Positions 9,033 through 17,724 of a stretch of 36,136 nucleotides of DNA are shown here, piece by piece. This DNA is from a virus, in IMG/VR virus record IMGVR_UViG_3300028394_000178, positions 1 to 36,136 of that record, one strand, 5' to 3'. How positions within the stretch are numbered: the stretch's first letter is position 1; the number at the start of each line of letters is the position of its first letter. The notes beneath the pieces were generated by a model. The model made no database searches, was not told the origin of the DNA, and worked only from the letters and a program-made list of their open reading frames with translations. Position numbers and translations under genes: made by a program.

Positions 9033-10354
9033 CGACACCTACTGATCATTTCGACGTGTCGGATGGCTCGTTGTCGCCGCAGCCGTGGATGCAGATGCGG
9101 CATGTGGCTACGTCGGAGACGCCGTCGGTGGCCCGCACCTATGCCTCAACGGGTGGGGTCAACAAGAACGAGCAGCTCCAAGTTGTGTCGGTGTCGTGGA
9201 CGAATAACACGCCGCTGTCGCAGTGGTCGTATGGGATGGTGCATCACGGTGGTTCGGCGGTGGCGTTGCAGGCCCGCAGCCGCGGCTACATCAAGGTGTC
9301 GCATTCGTTGACTGTGGGCTTGGCGCCCAAAGCCAACCCCCCGAATCCGTTGACTGAGGTGTCGCGGTTCGGTGGTGGCGCTGACATTGGTGTGGGTGGC
9401 CTCTTGGGCATTGGCACCGATTTTGCGATGCATGAGGTTCGGGCCCATTCCAGCACGGTGCCGTTGATGCCGCACGTCACGGGCTGGACCGAAGTGCCGC
9501 CCGGGCACACCATCACCGGCACCGTTGAGGTGCGGTTTGTGTCGGAGAAGTGGGAAGCCACGTCGATCACCAACGGGAAATCGAATACCGACTGCACTGT
9601 GCTGGCCGGTGATGTGCGGATCGACTTGTGGGCCGTACCGATCATTGAGGATCCGCCGGCCCGCACAACCCCAACCATCATCGGGTCAAACGCCAAGATG
9701 GAATCCTCAAAGTCGGTGACCGTGGCCACCCCAGCGGGCACCCAATACGGCGACGTCCTGCTAGCAATCGTCGGAAACAACTTTGGTGACGCGACGGCAA
9801 TCACGGCCCCGGCTGGGTGGACGCTGCTGCACGCCGTGAACAACAACAAGTTTGACTGGTTCACAAGCCACCTGTTCGTTTACGGCCGCCAGGTTTCTGC
9901 CACGGAGCCGAAGTCGCACACGTTTACGAATGCGTTTGGTGCTGAGCAGATTGTGCAGGTGATTGCGTTGCGTGGTGCTGTGGCCCCGTCGAGTGGGGTG
10001 GATGCGAACGGCTGGTCGATCGGGTCGACACGCACGAAATACAACGCTCGCGGCCAAATGCATGTTGCCCCGTCGATGGCAGTTGATGGGCAACTGCTGA
10101 TCTGTGCGTCGTTCTTCGGCCTGGCCGACAACATCTTCGACGGATTTGGTGTGGTGCAGGTGAAGGATTCGCCGCCTGAGGGCATGTCTGAGCTGCTGAA
10201 TTTGAATGGAACGAACTCAAATCTGTGTGTGGCGTCGTTGTCGGGGCCGCCGAATCCGACGCAGGAGCGGGTGTTTAGGACTGAGCCGCGGGCATATTTC
10301 GCGGGGGATGCGGTGTCGGTGGCGATTGTGGTCGCCGGCACCCAGCAGTTCTAG
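9029..10354 (+). CDS. Minor tail protein, paralogue 3 with extra C-terminal domain
   Basis: 441 residues from the GTG at 9029, which overlaps the previous stop like its neighbours; an in-frame start at 8969 would overlap the upstream gene by 64 bases and is less likely. Residues 1-210 repeat the paralogue core (VSWTNNTPLSQWSYGMVHHG, later W-x-EVPPGHTITGTVEVRF). Residues about 215-440 add a second beta-rich domain (VTVATPAGTQYGDVLLAIVG, then TAPAGWTLLHAV) of the kind common in actinophage and mycobacterial surface proteins; a related domain occurs in the protein at 19323-20468. Likely a tail-tip protein with a fused binding domain. Confidence 0.75.
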   Translation: MTTPTDHFDVSDGSLSPQPWMQMRHVATSETPSVARTYASTGGVNKNEQLQVVSVSWTNNTPLSQWSYGMVHHGGSAVALQARSRGYIKVSHSLTVGLAPKANPPNPLTEVSRFGGGADIGVGGLLGIGTDFAMHEVRAHSSTVPLMPHVTGWTEVPPGHTITGTVEVRFVSEKWEATSITNGKSNTDCTVLAGDVRIDLWAVPIIEDPPARTTPTIIGSNAKMESSKSVTVATPAGTQYGDVLLAIVGNNFGDATAITAPAGWTLLHAVNNNKFDWFTSHLFVYGRQVSATEPKSHTFTNAFGAEQIVQVIALRGAVAPSSGVDANGWSIGSTRTKYNARGQMHVAPSMAVDGQLLICASFFGLADNIFDGFGVVQVKDSPPEGMSELLNLNGTNSNLCVASLSGPPNPTQERVFRTEPRAYFAGDAVSVAIVVAGTQQF

Positions 10355-10356
10355 CC

Positions 10357-10995
10357 GTGTTCGATCCGCCCGCGGGATACTTGGACCTGATCGGTGATGC
10401 TGAGACTGCGCCGTTTTCGGAGCGGTTTGAGCCGTTGGTAGTGCCGGAGGTGGGGGTGTTGACGGCTCGGAGGCCGATGCCGTCGGGGTTAGCAGATTTG
10501 GCGATGGCGGCTAATCCGGAGGTTGCGGATGTGGACCGCTCCGATTACCTGGTGAACTTTGTGCAGAGCCATCTTCATGGTGACGAGTTGGAGCGGGTCT
10601 ATGTCGCGATGATGGCGGGGGAAGCGCCCGTGGACAGCATTGAACGCATCGCCCGCGCTATCGCCACCTGGGGCACAGCCCGCCCATATTTGGCTGTGGT
10701 GACGCTAGCCGTTATGGCCGGGCATCATTGGAGAACCGTGAGGACATCCCTGGTCAAGTCAGGCATCAGCAATGTGATGCAACTTCCCACCATGCACATC
10801 TTGCTTGACACGATCGAGGCGGCGGTACTGGAAGCCATGCATGGGCAGCGCGACAGCGACTCAAAAGTACGTATCTTCGTAGATAGGCTTTACTCGCCGC
10901 TGTCTGATCCAGGCGCCCCGGCTGGCCCGCCTCGAGGGTTCACCGATGAGGACACCGAGGACAGCTTTGATGCGTTCGCGGCGGCGGCACGCTGA
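10357..10995 (+). CDS. Tail assembly chaperone-like protein (tentative)
   Basis: 212 residues. The start given (TTG/GTG region at 10357, MFDPPAGYLDLIGDAE) follows the previous stop by 2 bases. The pattern FEPLVVPEVGVLTARRPMP, then AIATWGTARP, then LPTMHILLDTIEAAVLE and RLYSP is one I associate with tail assembly chaperones of actinophages. Those normally lie before the tape measure gene and continue by a -1 frameshift; here the gene lies downstream of it, and I find no slippery heptamer near its end. It is followed by a 93-base gap and an HNH endonuclease. The tail role is likely from context; the chaperone call is uncertain. Confidence 0.5.
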   Translation: MFDPPAGYLDLIGDAETAPFSERFEPLVVPEVGVLTARRPMPSGLADLAMAANPEVADVDRSDYLVNFVQSHLHGDELERVYVAMMAGEAPVDSIERIARAIATWGTARPYLAVVTLAVMAGHHWRTVRTSLVKSGISNVMQLPTMHILLDTIEAAVLEAMHGQRDSDSKVRIFVDRLYSPLSDPGAPAGPPRGFTDEDTEDSFDAFAAAAR

Positions 10996-11030
10996 TCCTG
11001 TCGGGCCTGTCGGTATCATTAGACGAAAGC

Positions 11031-11067
11031 GGCCCAGGCGGTGCTACCAACACCGTGGTCCTGGGCC
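11031..11067 (+). other. Strong hairpin upstream of HNH gene
   Basis: GGCCCAGG (11031-11038) pairs with CCTGGGCC (11060-11067), and CGGTG (11039-11043) pairs with CACCG (11051-11055), leaving a CTACCAA loop and a 4-base bulge. No U-run follows, so it could be a mycobacterial-style terminator, an RNA structure that reduces HNH translation, or part of the element that carries the HNH gene. Confidence 0.6.
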
Positions 11068-11088
11068 TAACCGATTAGGAGATCGGCT

Positions 11089-11907
11089 ATGGCCAAGCGT
11101 AACCCCCTTCCCTGCACGCCTGCGAACTGCGGCGAGAACTTCCCGGTCTGCGGAAAAACAAGCACCTACTCACACCGCAAGTGTCGGTGCGACTCATGTA
11201 GCGCGGCGGTATCTGAAGAGCGCAGACAGCACTACGCCAAGAAACGCGAGGCAAAGCTTGCGTACGCGAAACGTTATCGTGAAGACAACCGCCAGCAGGT
11301 CGCTGAGAAGAAGAAGCGTTACTACGAGGAGAATCGCGAAGCTGCCTGCGAAAAGCAGAAGCGGTATTACGCCGAGAACCGCGAGGCGTGCGCTGCGCAG
11401 GGGAAGCGATGGCGTGAAGCGAACCGCGAGAAGGTCGCTGAGGAACAGCTTCGTTACCGGGAAGAGAACCGCGAGAAACTTGCTGAGTATGCCCGTCAGT
11501 GGAGGCTCGCCAATCCCGACTATGCCCGTGAATACATGCGCGATTACTCGCCACGTTACCAAGCAGAAAACCGCGATAAGGTTCGTGCGAATCAGAAGCG
11601 ATGGCGGCTCAACAACCCTGAACGCGCTCGGGAAAGCGCGCGTCTGGCATCTCATCGTCGCCGCGCCAGGATTTACGCAACCCAGGTGGTGGACTTCACG
11701 CCTGAGCAGTTGGAGCAGAAATTCGCCTACTACGGGCACTCTTGCTACCTGAAGTTGCCGGGCCTGTGCACGGGTGCGTTTGATCAGATTGAACACGTCA
11801 AACCTTTGAGCAAGGGCGGCGCTCACCTACTCGCCAACTTGAGACCATCATGCGAACCATGCAACTCTCACAAACGTGCGAAGTGGCCGTTCAAGTTCGC
11901 GGCCTAG
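11089..11907 (+). CDS. HNH endonuclease with 15-residue DNA-binding-like repeats
   Basis: 272 residues; ATG at 11089 with AGGAGA at 11077-11082 as ribosome binding site. The N-terminus has a Cys-rich module (CGKTSTYSHRKCRCDSCS) common in actinophage HNH proteins. About residues 60-190 hold eight basic, helical repeats with the pattern N-R-E-x10-R-(Y/W), nearly all of exact 15-residue period. The C-terminal HNH domain has CYLKLPGLC, EHVKPLSKGG, LANL and a CEPCNSHK motif, so the metal-binding Cys and catalytic His-Asn-His set is complete. Free-standing HNH genes with such repeats behave as homing endonucleases. The gene interrupts the tail operon, has its own spacing and ribosome site, and is likely a mobile insertion. 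Confidence 0.88.
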   Translation: MAKRNPLPCTPANCGENFPVCGKTSTYSHRKCRCDSCSAAVSEERRQHYAKKREAKLAYAKRYREDNRQQVAEKKKRYYEENREAACEKQKRYYAENREACAAQGKRWREANREKVAEEQLRYREENREKLAEYARQWRLANPDYAREYMRDYSPRYQAENRDKVRANQKRWRLNNPERARESARLASHRRRARIYATQVVDFTPEQLEQKFAYYGHSCYLKLPGLCTGAFDQIEHVKPLSKGGAHLLANLRPSCEPCNSHKRAKWPFKFAA

Positions 11908-11948
11908 CCAACCCTGCCGGGTGCACCGCAGCTTAATACCGTGTGCTC

Positions 11949-14900
11949 ATGACAGATTTGTGGGTGGCCTACGACCCGGCTAAAGAACCTGGCGACCGGC
12001 TAGCGCCCGAAGTCGTTGACGAGATCCAGATCATTGCGCAGGCGGGCGTGGACTCTGTGGTGGGCTCCGCTGATCTTGAGGACGGCGCGGTCACCACTCC
12101 CAAGATCGCTGACCTAGCCGTCACGGCGCCTAAGCTGGCGAGCAACGCGGTCACAACGTCCAAGATCGCCGGGAACGCCATCTCAAGCGACAAACTCGGA
12201 CCCGGTGCAGTCACACCGGCCAAAGTCGGCGCGGGCGTTGTCACAAGCCACGACGTAGACAACAACGCAATCGCAATGGACGTCGTGCCAATCACGGCTG
12301 AGCAGTACGCGGCACTTCCAGAGAAGGATCCGCGAGTATTGTACCTGGTCACGGATGGGAACTCGTCGGTTGAGGTTCCTGGCGGCGGCGGTAGCGGCGG
12401 CGGTGGGGGTACGGGTCCGCAGGGGCCTGCCGGGCCAGCGGGACCGCAGGGGCCATCGGGGCCCACGGGTGCGACTGGACCGGCGGGGCCGGAAGGGCCA
12501 GCCGGTATCCAAGGCGAACCTGGACTCGGCATTCGATTTCGTGGTGAGGTCGCTACGGTGGCTGAGCTGCCGACTACCGGTCAAGTGCAGGGCGATCTTT
12601 GGATAATCGGAAACCGCGACGACGACAGTTCGCCGGCTGAGTCGTATGTGTGGGATGAGACTGACGGCTGGTTGTATGCGGGGAAGATTCAGGGGCCGCA
12701 GGGGCCGCGGGGTGTTCAGGGTCCGGCGGGGCCTGCGGGTGCTGATGGCACGCCGGGCGTTGATGGCGCGACCGGGCCGCAAGGCCCTGCGGGTGATGCT
12801 GGCGTTCAGGGTGACACGGGGTTGCAGGGGCCTGCGGGGCCGGCTGGCGCTGACGGTGCGACGGGGCCTGAGGGCCCGGCTGGCGCGGATGGTGCTCCGG
12901 GCCCGAAGGGTGATCAGGGCGACCCGGGCAACGATGGCGTTCAAGGTATTCAGGGCGAGCAGGGAATCCAGGGTGAGCCTGGCCTTGGACTGAGATACAA
13001 AGGCGAGGTCGCGACGCTGGCGGAGCTGCCCACGACTGGGAACGTGAACGGTGATCTGTGGGTTCTCGGAAACCGCGACGATGACACCCAGCCGGCTGAG
13101 TCCTATATCTGGGACGAGGCCATTAACGACTGGGTATATGGCGGCAGGATCCAAGGGCCGCAAGGCGTTCCGGGCGTCCAGGGCGTTGAGGGCCCGAAGG
13201 GCGATCAGGGTGTGCCCGGTGCTACGGGGCCTGCTGGGCCGTCTGCGGTGTCGAAGGATGCCAATAATGCGACGACGTTGGGTACTGATGGTTTGGTTTA
13301 TACGCCGTTGGGTGGTGGCGCTGTTGGGCCGCAAGGTCCGGAGGGGCCTGCGGGTCCGGCTGGCGCGAAGGGCGACACTGGGCCTGCGGGCGCGGATGGT
13401 GCCCCGGGCGTGGACGGTGTTGATGGGCAGCAGGGCATTCAGGGTGAGCCGGGTCTCGGTATCAGGTACTGCGGCGAGGTTGCTTCGCTGGCGGAGTTGA
13501 ATGCGATCACTGGTCAGAAGAATGGCGACCTGTGGGTGATCGGGAATCGCACGGATGATTCGACGCCTGCTGAGGCGTATGTGTGGGATGAGGCGCAGCA
13601 GGTATGGATTTATGCTGGCCACATCCAGGGTGTGCAGGGTGTGCCGGGTGTTGATGGTAAGGATGGTGCGGCGGGTCCGAAGGGTGACGCGGGTGCGACC
13701 GGTCCTGCCGGTGCTGATGGTGCCGTAGGGCCTGCGGGTGCGGACGGTGCGGTTGGCCCTGCGGGCGCGGATGGTGCCCCAGGAGCCGATGGTGCGGATG
13801 GTGCTGATGGCCCTCCTGGCCCGACAGCCGTGTCGGCTGATGCGGGCAACGCGAGCATCTTGGGCACTGATGGTTTGATTTTCACCCCTGCGACTGCGGG
13901 TGGCGCGTTGGTGACTGCCCCGTCTGCGTCGGCATTCCCGGCTACTGGTGAGCCCAACAAGGTGTATCTGGCGGAGGACACCGGGGATGCGTTTAGGTTC
14001 GATGCCACTGCGAAGGCTGGCACTGACAGCTATGTCCGCATCTCGGAAACCACGCTGTCTACCAAGATTGAGGACTCGACGCAGGTTGGCCGCGATCTGG
14101 TCACGGCGGTTGATGAGGCTGCTGCACGCGCCACGATTGGCGCGGAGGATGTTGCGCTGAAGGGTCAGCCTGACGGTTATGCCCCGTTGGACAGTGACGG
14201 ACTGGTGCCGTCTGTGCATCTGCCGCAGGTAGGGCCGGTTGATTTGCGGGAATGGCCCGATATCCGTAAGGCCGAGTGGAAGATGACGCTGGGTGCGGAG
14301 TACACCAGCGGCCAGAAAACTTTGAAGAACAACGTCAGCCCGTTCACTGCTGATGATGTTGGCAAGGTTGTTGTTGTGTCAGAAAATAATGGCACTGGCG
14401 GCAACGGCGGCTACACCCGGTTCATGGCGAAGATTGTGTCGGTCGATGCCGGTGGTGTTGCGACGATGGATTCGGCTGCGCCGTCGTCGGCGGCGAATCA
14501 GCGCATCAATTGGGGCTTCGATGCCACTGATGCAATCAATGCGGCGTTGGCTTCGCTTGCCGTTGATGGTGTGACTCCGCGTGAGGCGTATCTTCCTGGC
14601 CGGTATCGGGCTTCGCAGATTGTGATTCCTACATCGGTGACGTTGCGTGGTTCGGGTTGGGGTAGTTACGGCGGCACTGGGGTGACGATTGCGGGAACTG
14701 TTATCACGCAGTTGCCGGGTTCCGAGAAAAGCCTTGTGGTGTTTGCACCGTATCCTGGCTCCACCGATTTTGTTGGCCCGGTCGGTTTGTCGCACATCAA
14801 CTTGTGCGGCCCGGAGGCGAACGTCCGCAATAACGCCCCCACTAAGGGCAGTGGTGTGAGTTTCCGTACCGCTGCCGGTGTGGGTGTTGCCTCGCAGGAT

Positions 14901-16241
14901 GGTTGCGAGTTCCGTGGTGTGCAGACGGCGTTCTTCCCCGAGAACGGCTTTGAGGTTCCTGCTGGCGGGTTGCCGTTGACGTTGGAGGGCTGCCGGTTCT
15001 TCTACAACGGCAAGTATGGGTTTGATTACGACGGCCAAAACGATATGCGGACCCAGATGATTCACTTGTTGAATTGTTCTGCTGACGGCAACGTGTCGGG
15101 TGGTGTTCGGTTCCGCAACATCACGTCGTATAGCGCGATTTCGGTGACGGCGTTTAAGTCTGAGGCCGATTCGAGTGCCCTGTATGGGCAGCAGACCGGA
15201 TGGAATTACGTTCCTGGTTGGCCGGGTGTCGGTGACACGCAGATGGAAGCGTTGATCTTTGAGGATTGCGATAATTCTCCGGTCACGGTGTGTGGTGTGA
15301 ACCATGTGTACGGGGGGAACTCTCGCGGTCCTGGGCCTGCGATTCGGGTGAAGTCTGCTACGACGAAGGTGCCGCGCATTTTCTTCAGCGGTATCGCTAT
15401 TCGGGCTACGACGGGCACGGTCACTGATTCGGTGACGTTGCGGGATTCTGTGAATGCGGTGGATATTCCGCTTGCGGAGTCGGGTGGTTCGTGGCCGCCG
15501 GCTTCGCCGCGTGTTGCGGCGTTGAAGAACAAAGCCGGTGAGAACACGGTAGTGGTTCCTACTGCGACGGGTGTCGTGAACTATTTGACCGTGACTGGTG
15601 GTGTGGCTACCGGGTCGCCGACGATAGGTGTGCAGGGCGCAGATGCCACCTCGTCTATTGCGCTTGCTCCTCGCGGCGCGGGTGGGGTGCAAATCTATTC
15701 CACGTCCGGTAACGCCCGACTGGTTGCGAACGGCTCCACCGCCGACGTGAACATCAAAATTGAGACACGCGGCACCGGGGCGCAGTTCTTCGCCAACAAT
15801 GACCGCTTCGGCATCAAAGTCAACGTCCCAGCGGACTCGGCTGCCGCAGGCAAGATGGGTTACTGGGCGTGCAACGCCACCCACCTGTTCATCTACACCG
15901 GGGACAACACCACCCACACTTGGGCGAGGTTGCAGATGGAAACGACGTGGACAAGTAGTGATACGGCTGTCGATCTGAAGAACACGGTGAAGGGTTCCGC
16001 AGCCGGAACCCCAACGGGTGCTTTGACCCTCTGGACGGGCACCAAATCCCAGTACGATGCGATCCCGTCAAAGTCTGGAAATACCACCTATGTGGTCGTT
16101 GGAACGACAGCGGTAACCGGCGACATCATGGTCGATGAGGGTGCCGAGACAGGCGACATCGCGGTCGAGCCGGTTGTTGAGCCGGTGGCCGAAGAGCCGG
16201 TGGCTGACGCACCTGTCACCAAGTCCACGCGGAAGAAGTAG
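11949..16241 (+). CDS. Collagen-like tail fibre with beta-helix domain
   Basis: 1430 residues from ATG 11949 (a GTG at 11943 would add two). In order: a six-unit ladder of 10-residue repeats (AVTTPKIADL type), a Gly/Ser linker, blocks of collagen-like Gly-X-Y, three copies of a about 57-residue module starting GLG(I/L)R and containing GDLW-x-IGNR-D-D, two copies of a DANNATTLGTDGL-type motif, then a right-handed beta-helix region (about 890-1260; RASQIVIPTSVTLRGSGWG and many short beta rungs) of the pectate-lyase fold used in receptor-binding depolymerase-type spikes. The C-terminus has LWTGTKSQYDAI, a fibre-tip motif, and a Glu/Val/Pro tail ending TRKK. It probably binds or digests host surface glycans; no catalytic residues could be assigned with confidence. 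Confidence 0.88.
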   Translation: MTDLWVAYDPAKEPGDRLAPEVVDEIQIIAQAGVDSVVGSADLEDGAVTTPKIADLAVTAPKLASNAVTTSKIAGNAISSDKLGPGAVTPAKVGAGVVTSHDVDNNAIAMDVVPITAEQYAALPEKDPRVLYLVTDGNSSVEVPGGGGSGGGGGTGPQGPAGPAGPQGPSGPTGATGPAGPEGPAGIQGEPGLGIRFRGEVATVAELPTTGQVQGDLWIIGNRDDDSSPAESYVWDETDGWLYAGKIQGPQGPRGVQGPAGPAGADGTPGVDGATGPQGPAGDAGVQGDTGLQGPAGPAGADGATGPEGPAGADGAPGPKGDQGDPGNDGVQGIQGEQGIQGEPGLGLRYKGEVATLAELPTTGNVNGDLWVLGNRDDDTQPAESYIWDEAINDWVYGGRIQGPQGVPGVQGVEGPKGDQGVPGATGPAGPSAVSKDANNATTLGTDGLVYTPLGGGAVGPQGPEGPAGPAGAKGDTGPAGADGAPGVDGVDGQQGIQGEPGLGIRYCGEVASLAELNAITGQKNGDLWVIGNRTDDSTPAEAYVWDEAQQVWIYAGHIQGVQGVPGVDGKDGAAGPKGDAGATGPAGADGAVGPAGADGAVGPAGADGAPGADGADGADGPPGPTAVSADAGNASILGTDGLIFTPATAGGALVTAPSASAFPATGEPNKVYLAEDTGDAFRFDATAKAGTDSYVRISETTLSTKIEDSTQVGRDLVTAVDEAAARATIGAEDVALKGQPDGYAPLDSDGLVPSVHLPQVGPVDLREWPDIRKAEWKMTLGAEYTSGQKTLKNNVSPFTADDVGKVVVVSENNGTGGNGGYTRFMAKIVSVDAGGVATMDSAAPSSAANQRINWGFDATDAINAALASLAVDGVTPREAYLPGRYRASQIVIPTSVTLRGSGWGSYGGTGVTIAGTVITQLPGSEKSLVVFAPYPGSTDFVGPVGLSHINLCGPEANVRNNAPTKGSGVSFRTAAGVGVASQDGCEFRGVQTAFFPENGFEVPAGGLPLTLEGCRFFYNGKYGFDYDGQNDMRTQMIHLLNCSADGNVSGGVRFRNITSYSAISVTAFKSEADSSALYGQQTGWNYVPGWPGVGDTQMEALIFEDCDNSPVTVCGVNHVYGGNSRGPGPAIRVKSATTKVPRIFFSGIAIRATTGTVTDSVTLRDSVNAVDIPLAESGGSWPPASPRVAALKNKAGENTVVVPTATGVVNYLTVTGGVATGSPTIGVQGADATSSIALAPRGAGGVQIYSTSGNARLVANGSTADVNIKIETRGTGAQFFANNDRFGIKVNVPADSAAAGKMGYWACNATHLFIYTGDNTTHTWARLQMETTWTSSDTAVDLKNTVKGSAAGTPTGALTLWTGTKSQYDAIPSKSGNTTYVVVGTTAVTGDIMVDEGAETGDIAVEPVVEPVAEEPVADAPVTKSTRKK
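12087..12266 (+). repeat. Six 30-bp (10-residue) repeats in fibre N-terminus
   Basis: Units start at 12087, 12117, 12147, 12177, 12207 and 12237. The consensus at protein level is A-(V/I)-T-x-x-K-(I/L/V)-x-x-N/G. This ladder is a known fibre element that gives an extended triple-stranded shaft near the tail attachment end. Confidence 0.85.
12522..13630 (+). repeat. Three copies of a globular module between collagen-like blocks
   Basis: Copies lie at about 12522-12696, 12981-13158 and 13452-13630. Each begins GLG(I/L)R, contains GEVA-x-(V/L)-AEL and GDLW-(I/V)-(I/L)-GNR, then an Ala-Glu-(S/A)-Y-(V/I)-WDE segment, and ends (I/V)QG. A fourth, more divergent copy is in the second fibre at about 18367-18528. 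Confidence 0.88.
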
Positions 16242-16243
16242 CG

Positions 16244-16930
16244 GTGCTGATTCCGGGAGCGTCGAACAAAGACGCCGAAGCGGTGTTCGTCGGCGGCACG
16301 CAAGCTGCCGCCGTCTACCTGGGCACCACCTTGGTGTGGCCCACCGCCACCCAAGGAACAGGCGTCATGGGTGAACAGTTGATCATCAACCCCACCAACG
16401 ACTCGGCAGGAGTATTGCAACGGTTGACCATCCCGGCAGCAGCCACCAAATTCGATGTCGTATTGATCGGCGGCGGCGGTGGCGGCGGGGACGGCGGCAC
16501 ACTCGGCCCCGGCGAAGGCGGCATCTGCGGGGTGTGGCAAACCGCCACCTACACCGTGGGCACCGACTTCCCGGCCGGGCACAACCTCACCATGTATGTC
16601 GGTGCCGGCGGCGCTGGCGGAGGCGCACTCATCAACACAGGCGGCGCACAAGGCGGCGGGTCTGCCCTGCTGGACAAAAACGAGGGAGTAATGCTCCTCC
16701 TTGGCCCTGGCGGTAAACCCAACAAAGCCCCCGACAGATCCGGCCTCACCCCACCCGACTGCGTCTTCAACGGCCGCACCTACAAAGGCGGCGCAGGCGG
16801 CGTGTCAGCCAACCAAAACGGTGTCGATGGTGCAGCCCCCGGCGGCGGCGGCCAAGGCGGCAACGACGAAGTCAACGGCAACAACGGCGGACGAGGCGGC
16901 TCCGGCGGCATCTACCTGTACTTCTACTAG
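16244..16930 (+). CDS. Glycine-rich tail tip protein
   Basis: 228 residues, GTG start 2 bases after the fibre stop. The N-terminus carries FVGGTQAAAVYLGTTLVWP, a short attachment-like motif shared with the protein at 19323. The C-terminal two thirds is very rich in Gly, with runs such as GGGGGGGDGG and GGGGQGG and ending in SGGIYLYFY. Such Gly-rich proteins in phages can form polyglycine-helix sandwiches in receptor-recognising adhesins. Being right after the main fibre supports a tip or adhesin role. The specific fold is inferred. Confidence 0.72.
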   Translation: MLIPGASNKDAEAVFVGGTQAAAVYLGTTLVWPTATQGTGVMGEQLIINPTNDSAGVLQRLTIPAAATKFDVVLIGGGGGGGDGGTLGPGEGGICGVWQTATYTVGTDFPAGHNLTMYVGAGGAGGGALINTGGAQGGGSALLDKNEGVMLLLGPGGKPNKAPDRSGLTPPDCVFNGRTYKGGAGGVSANQNGVDGAAPGGGGQGGNDEVNGNNGGRGGSGGIYLYFY

Positions 16931-16939
16931 GAGCTGCCG

Positions 16940-17710
16940 ATGTCGCAGGAAAAGATCGTTGCAGCCTCAATCGGCGATGTTCCCGTCGTCAACTACTTTT
17001 GGGGCGGCGGCCCCAAACAGGAGTCCAGCCGCCAAACAATTATTGCGGTTCGGTGGGGCGAAATCCCTGTCGTCCGCGCCATCCTCGGCCTGACTACCGT
17101 CATGCGTGTCGCCCACGTGTGGGACACCTTCAACCGCCCCAACGCACCACTCGACGCCGACGGCCGTTGGGTTGACTACGGCACCGCCACCGAATACCGG
17201 GCAGTAATCGAAAACACCGTCGCCCGCATCGGCATCCCCGACGGACTCACCACCCAAACCCAAGCCACCTCATACATGCGGTGCGCAACACGCAAATCCA
17301 CCACCGACGACGGCTACATCCAATGCCGCGTATTCAGTGTTGGCGACACCACCGGCCTGAAAACCTTTGACACCGCCGTATTCGCCAAAGTGAATGACGA
17401 TTTCACCGCTGGTGTCGGCATCCATTTATCTGGCAACACCCTCGGATTGGTGGTCCGCAACAACAGTGTCGACACCGTCGTCGGCACATACGGGCAGTTC
17501 TCCACCAACGACATCATCCGCATCACTTTCAGCGGCGACGACTACACCGTCAACTGCAATAGTCAACAGCGTGGAACGTGGACGGACAGGCTTGGCCAAA
17601 TCGTGTCCGACGCTGGGCATCGCAGCCTCGGGATCCGCGTCGAAGGCGCATCCGGCAGTGATGGTGTCCGCGCTTTCTCGCCGGCACTTGACCACGTCGA
17701 ACTCGGTTAA
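16940..17710 (+). CDS. Minor tail protein, lectin-like fold
   Basis: 256 residues; ATG at 16940 with AGGAG at 16929-16933. The N-terminus has two copies of a V[13 protein letters not shown] motif related to the attachment motif of neighbours. From about residue 58, [19 protein letters not shown] followed by alternating beta strands to the end (DHVELG) is the pattern of a concanavalin-like beta-sandwich domain frequent in actinophage tail proteins. Likely part of the receptor-binding complex between the two fibres. No enzymatic residues identified. Confidence 0.72.
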   Translation: MSQEKIVAASIGDVPVVNYFWGGGPKQESSRQTIIAVRWGEIPVVRAILGLTTVMRVAHVWDTFNRPNAPLDADGRWVDYGTATEYRAVIENTVARIGIPDGLTTQTQATSYMRCATRKSTTDDGYIQCRVFSVGDTTGLKTFDTAVFAKVNDDFTAGVGIHLSGNTLGLVVRNNSVDTVVGTYGQFSTNDIIRITFSGDDYTVNCNSQQRGTWTDRLGQIVSDAGHRSLGIRVEGASGSDGVRAFSPALDHVELG

Positions 17711-17724
17711 AGAAGGGCAACGCT

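Noticed and set aside
10975-11085. Programmed frameshift at the end of the chaperone-like gene
   Set aside because: No slippery heptamer is visible, and the alternative frame gives an Arg-rich product that runs through the hairpin and HNH gene.
12183-14219. Long minus-strand open frame (678 codons) opposite the first fibre
   Set aside because: Its translation is Arg/Thr-rich and featureless. It exists because the Gly-X-Y codons give no stops on the other strand.
14379-15917. Long minus-strand open frame opposite the beta-helix region
   Set aside because: Low-complexity Arg/His-rich translation, no ribosome site, covered by a well-supported fibre gene.
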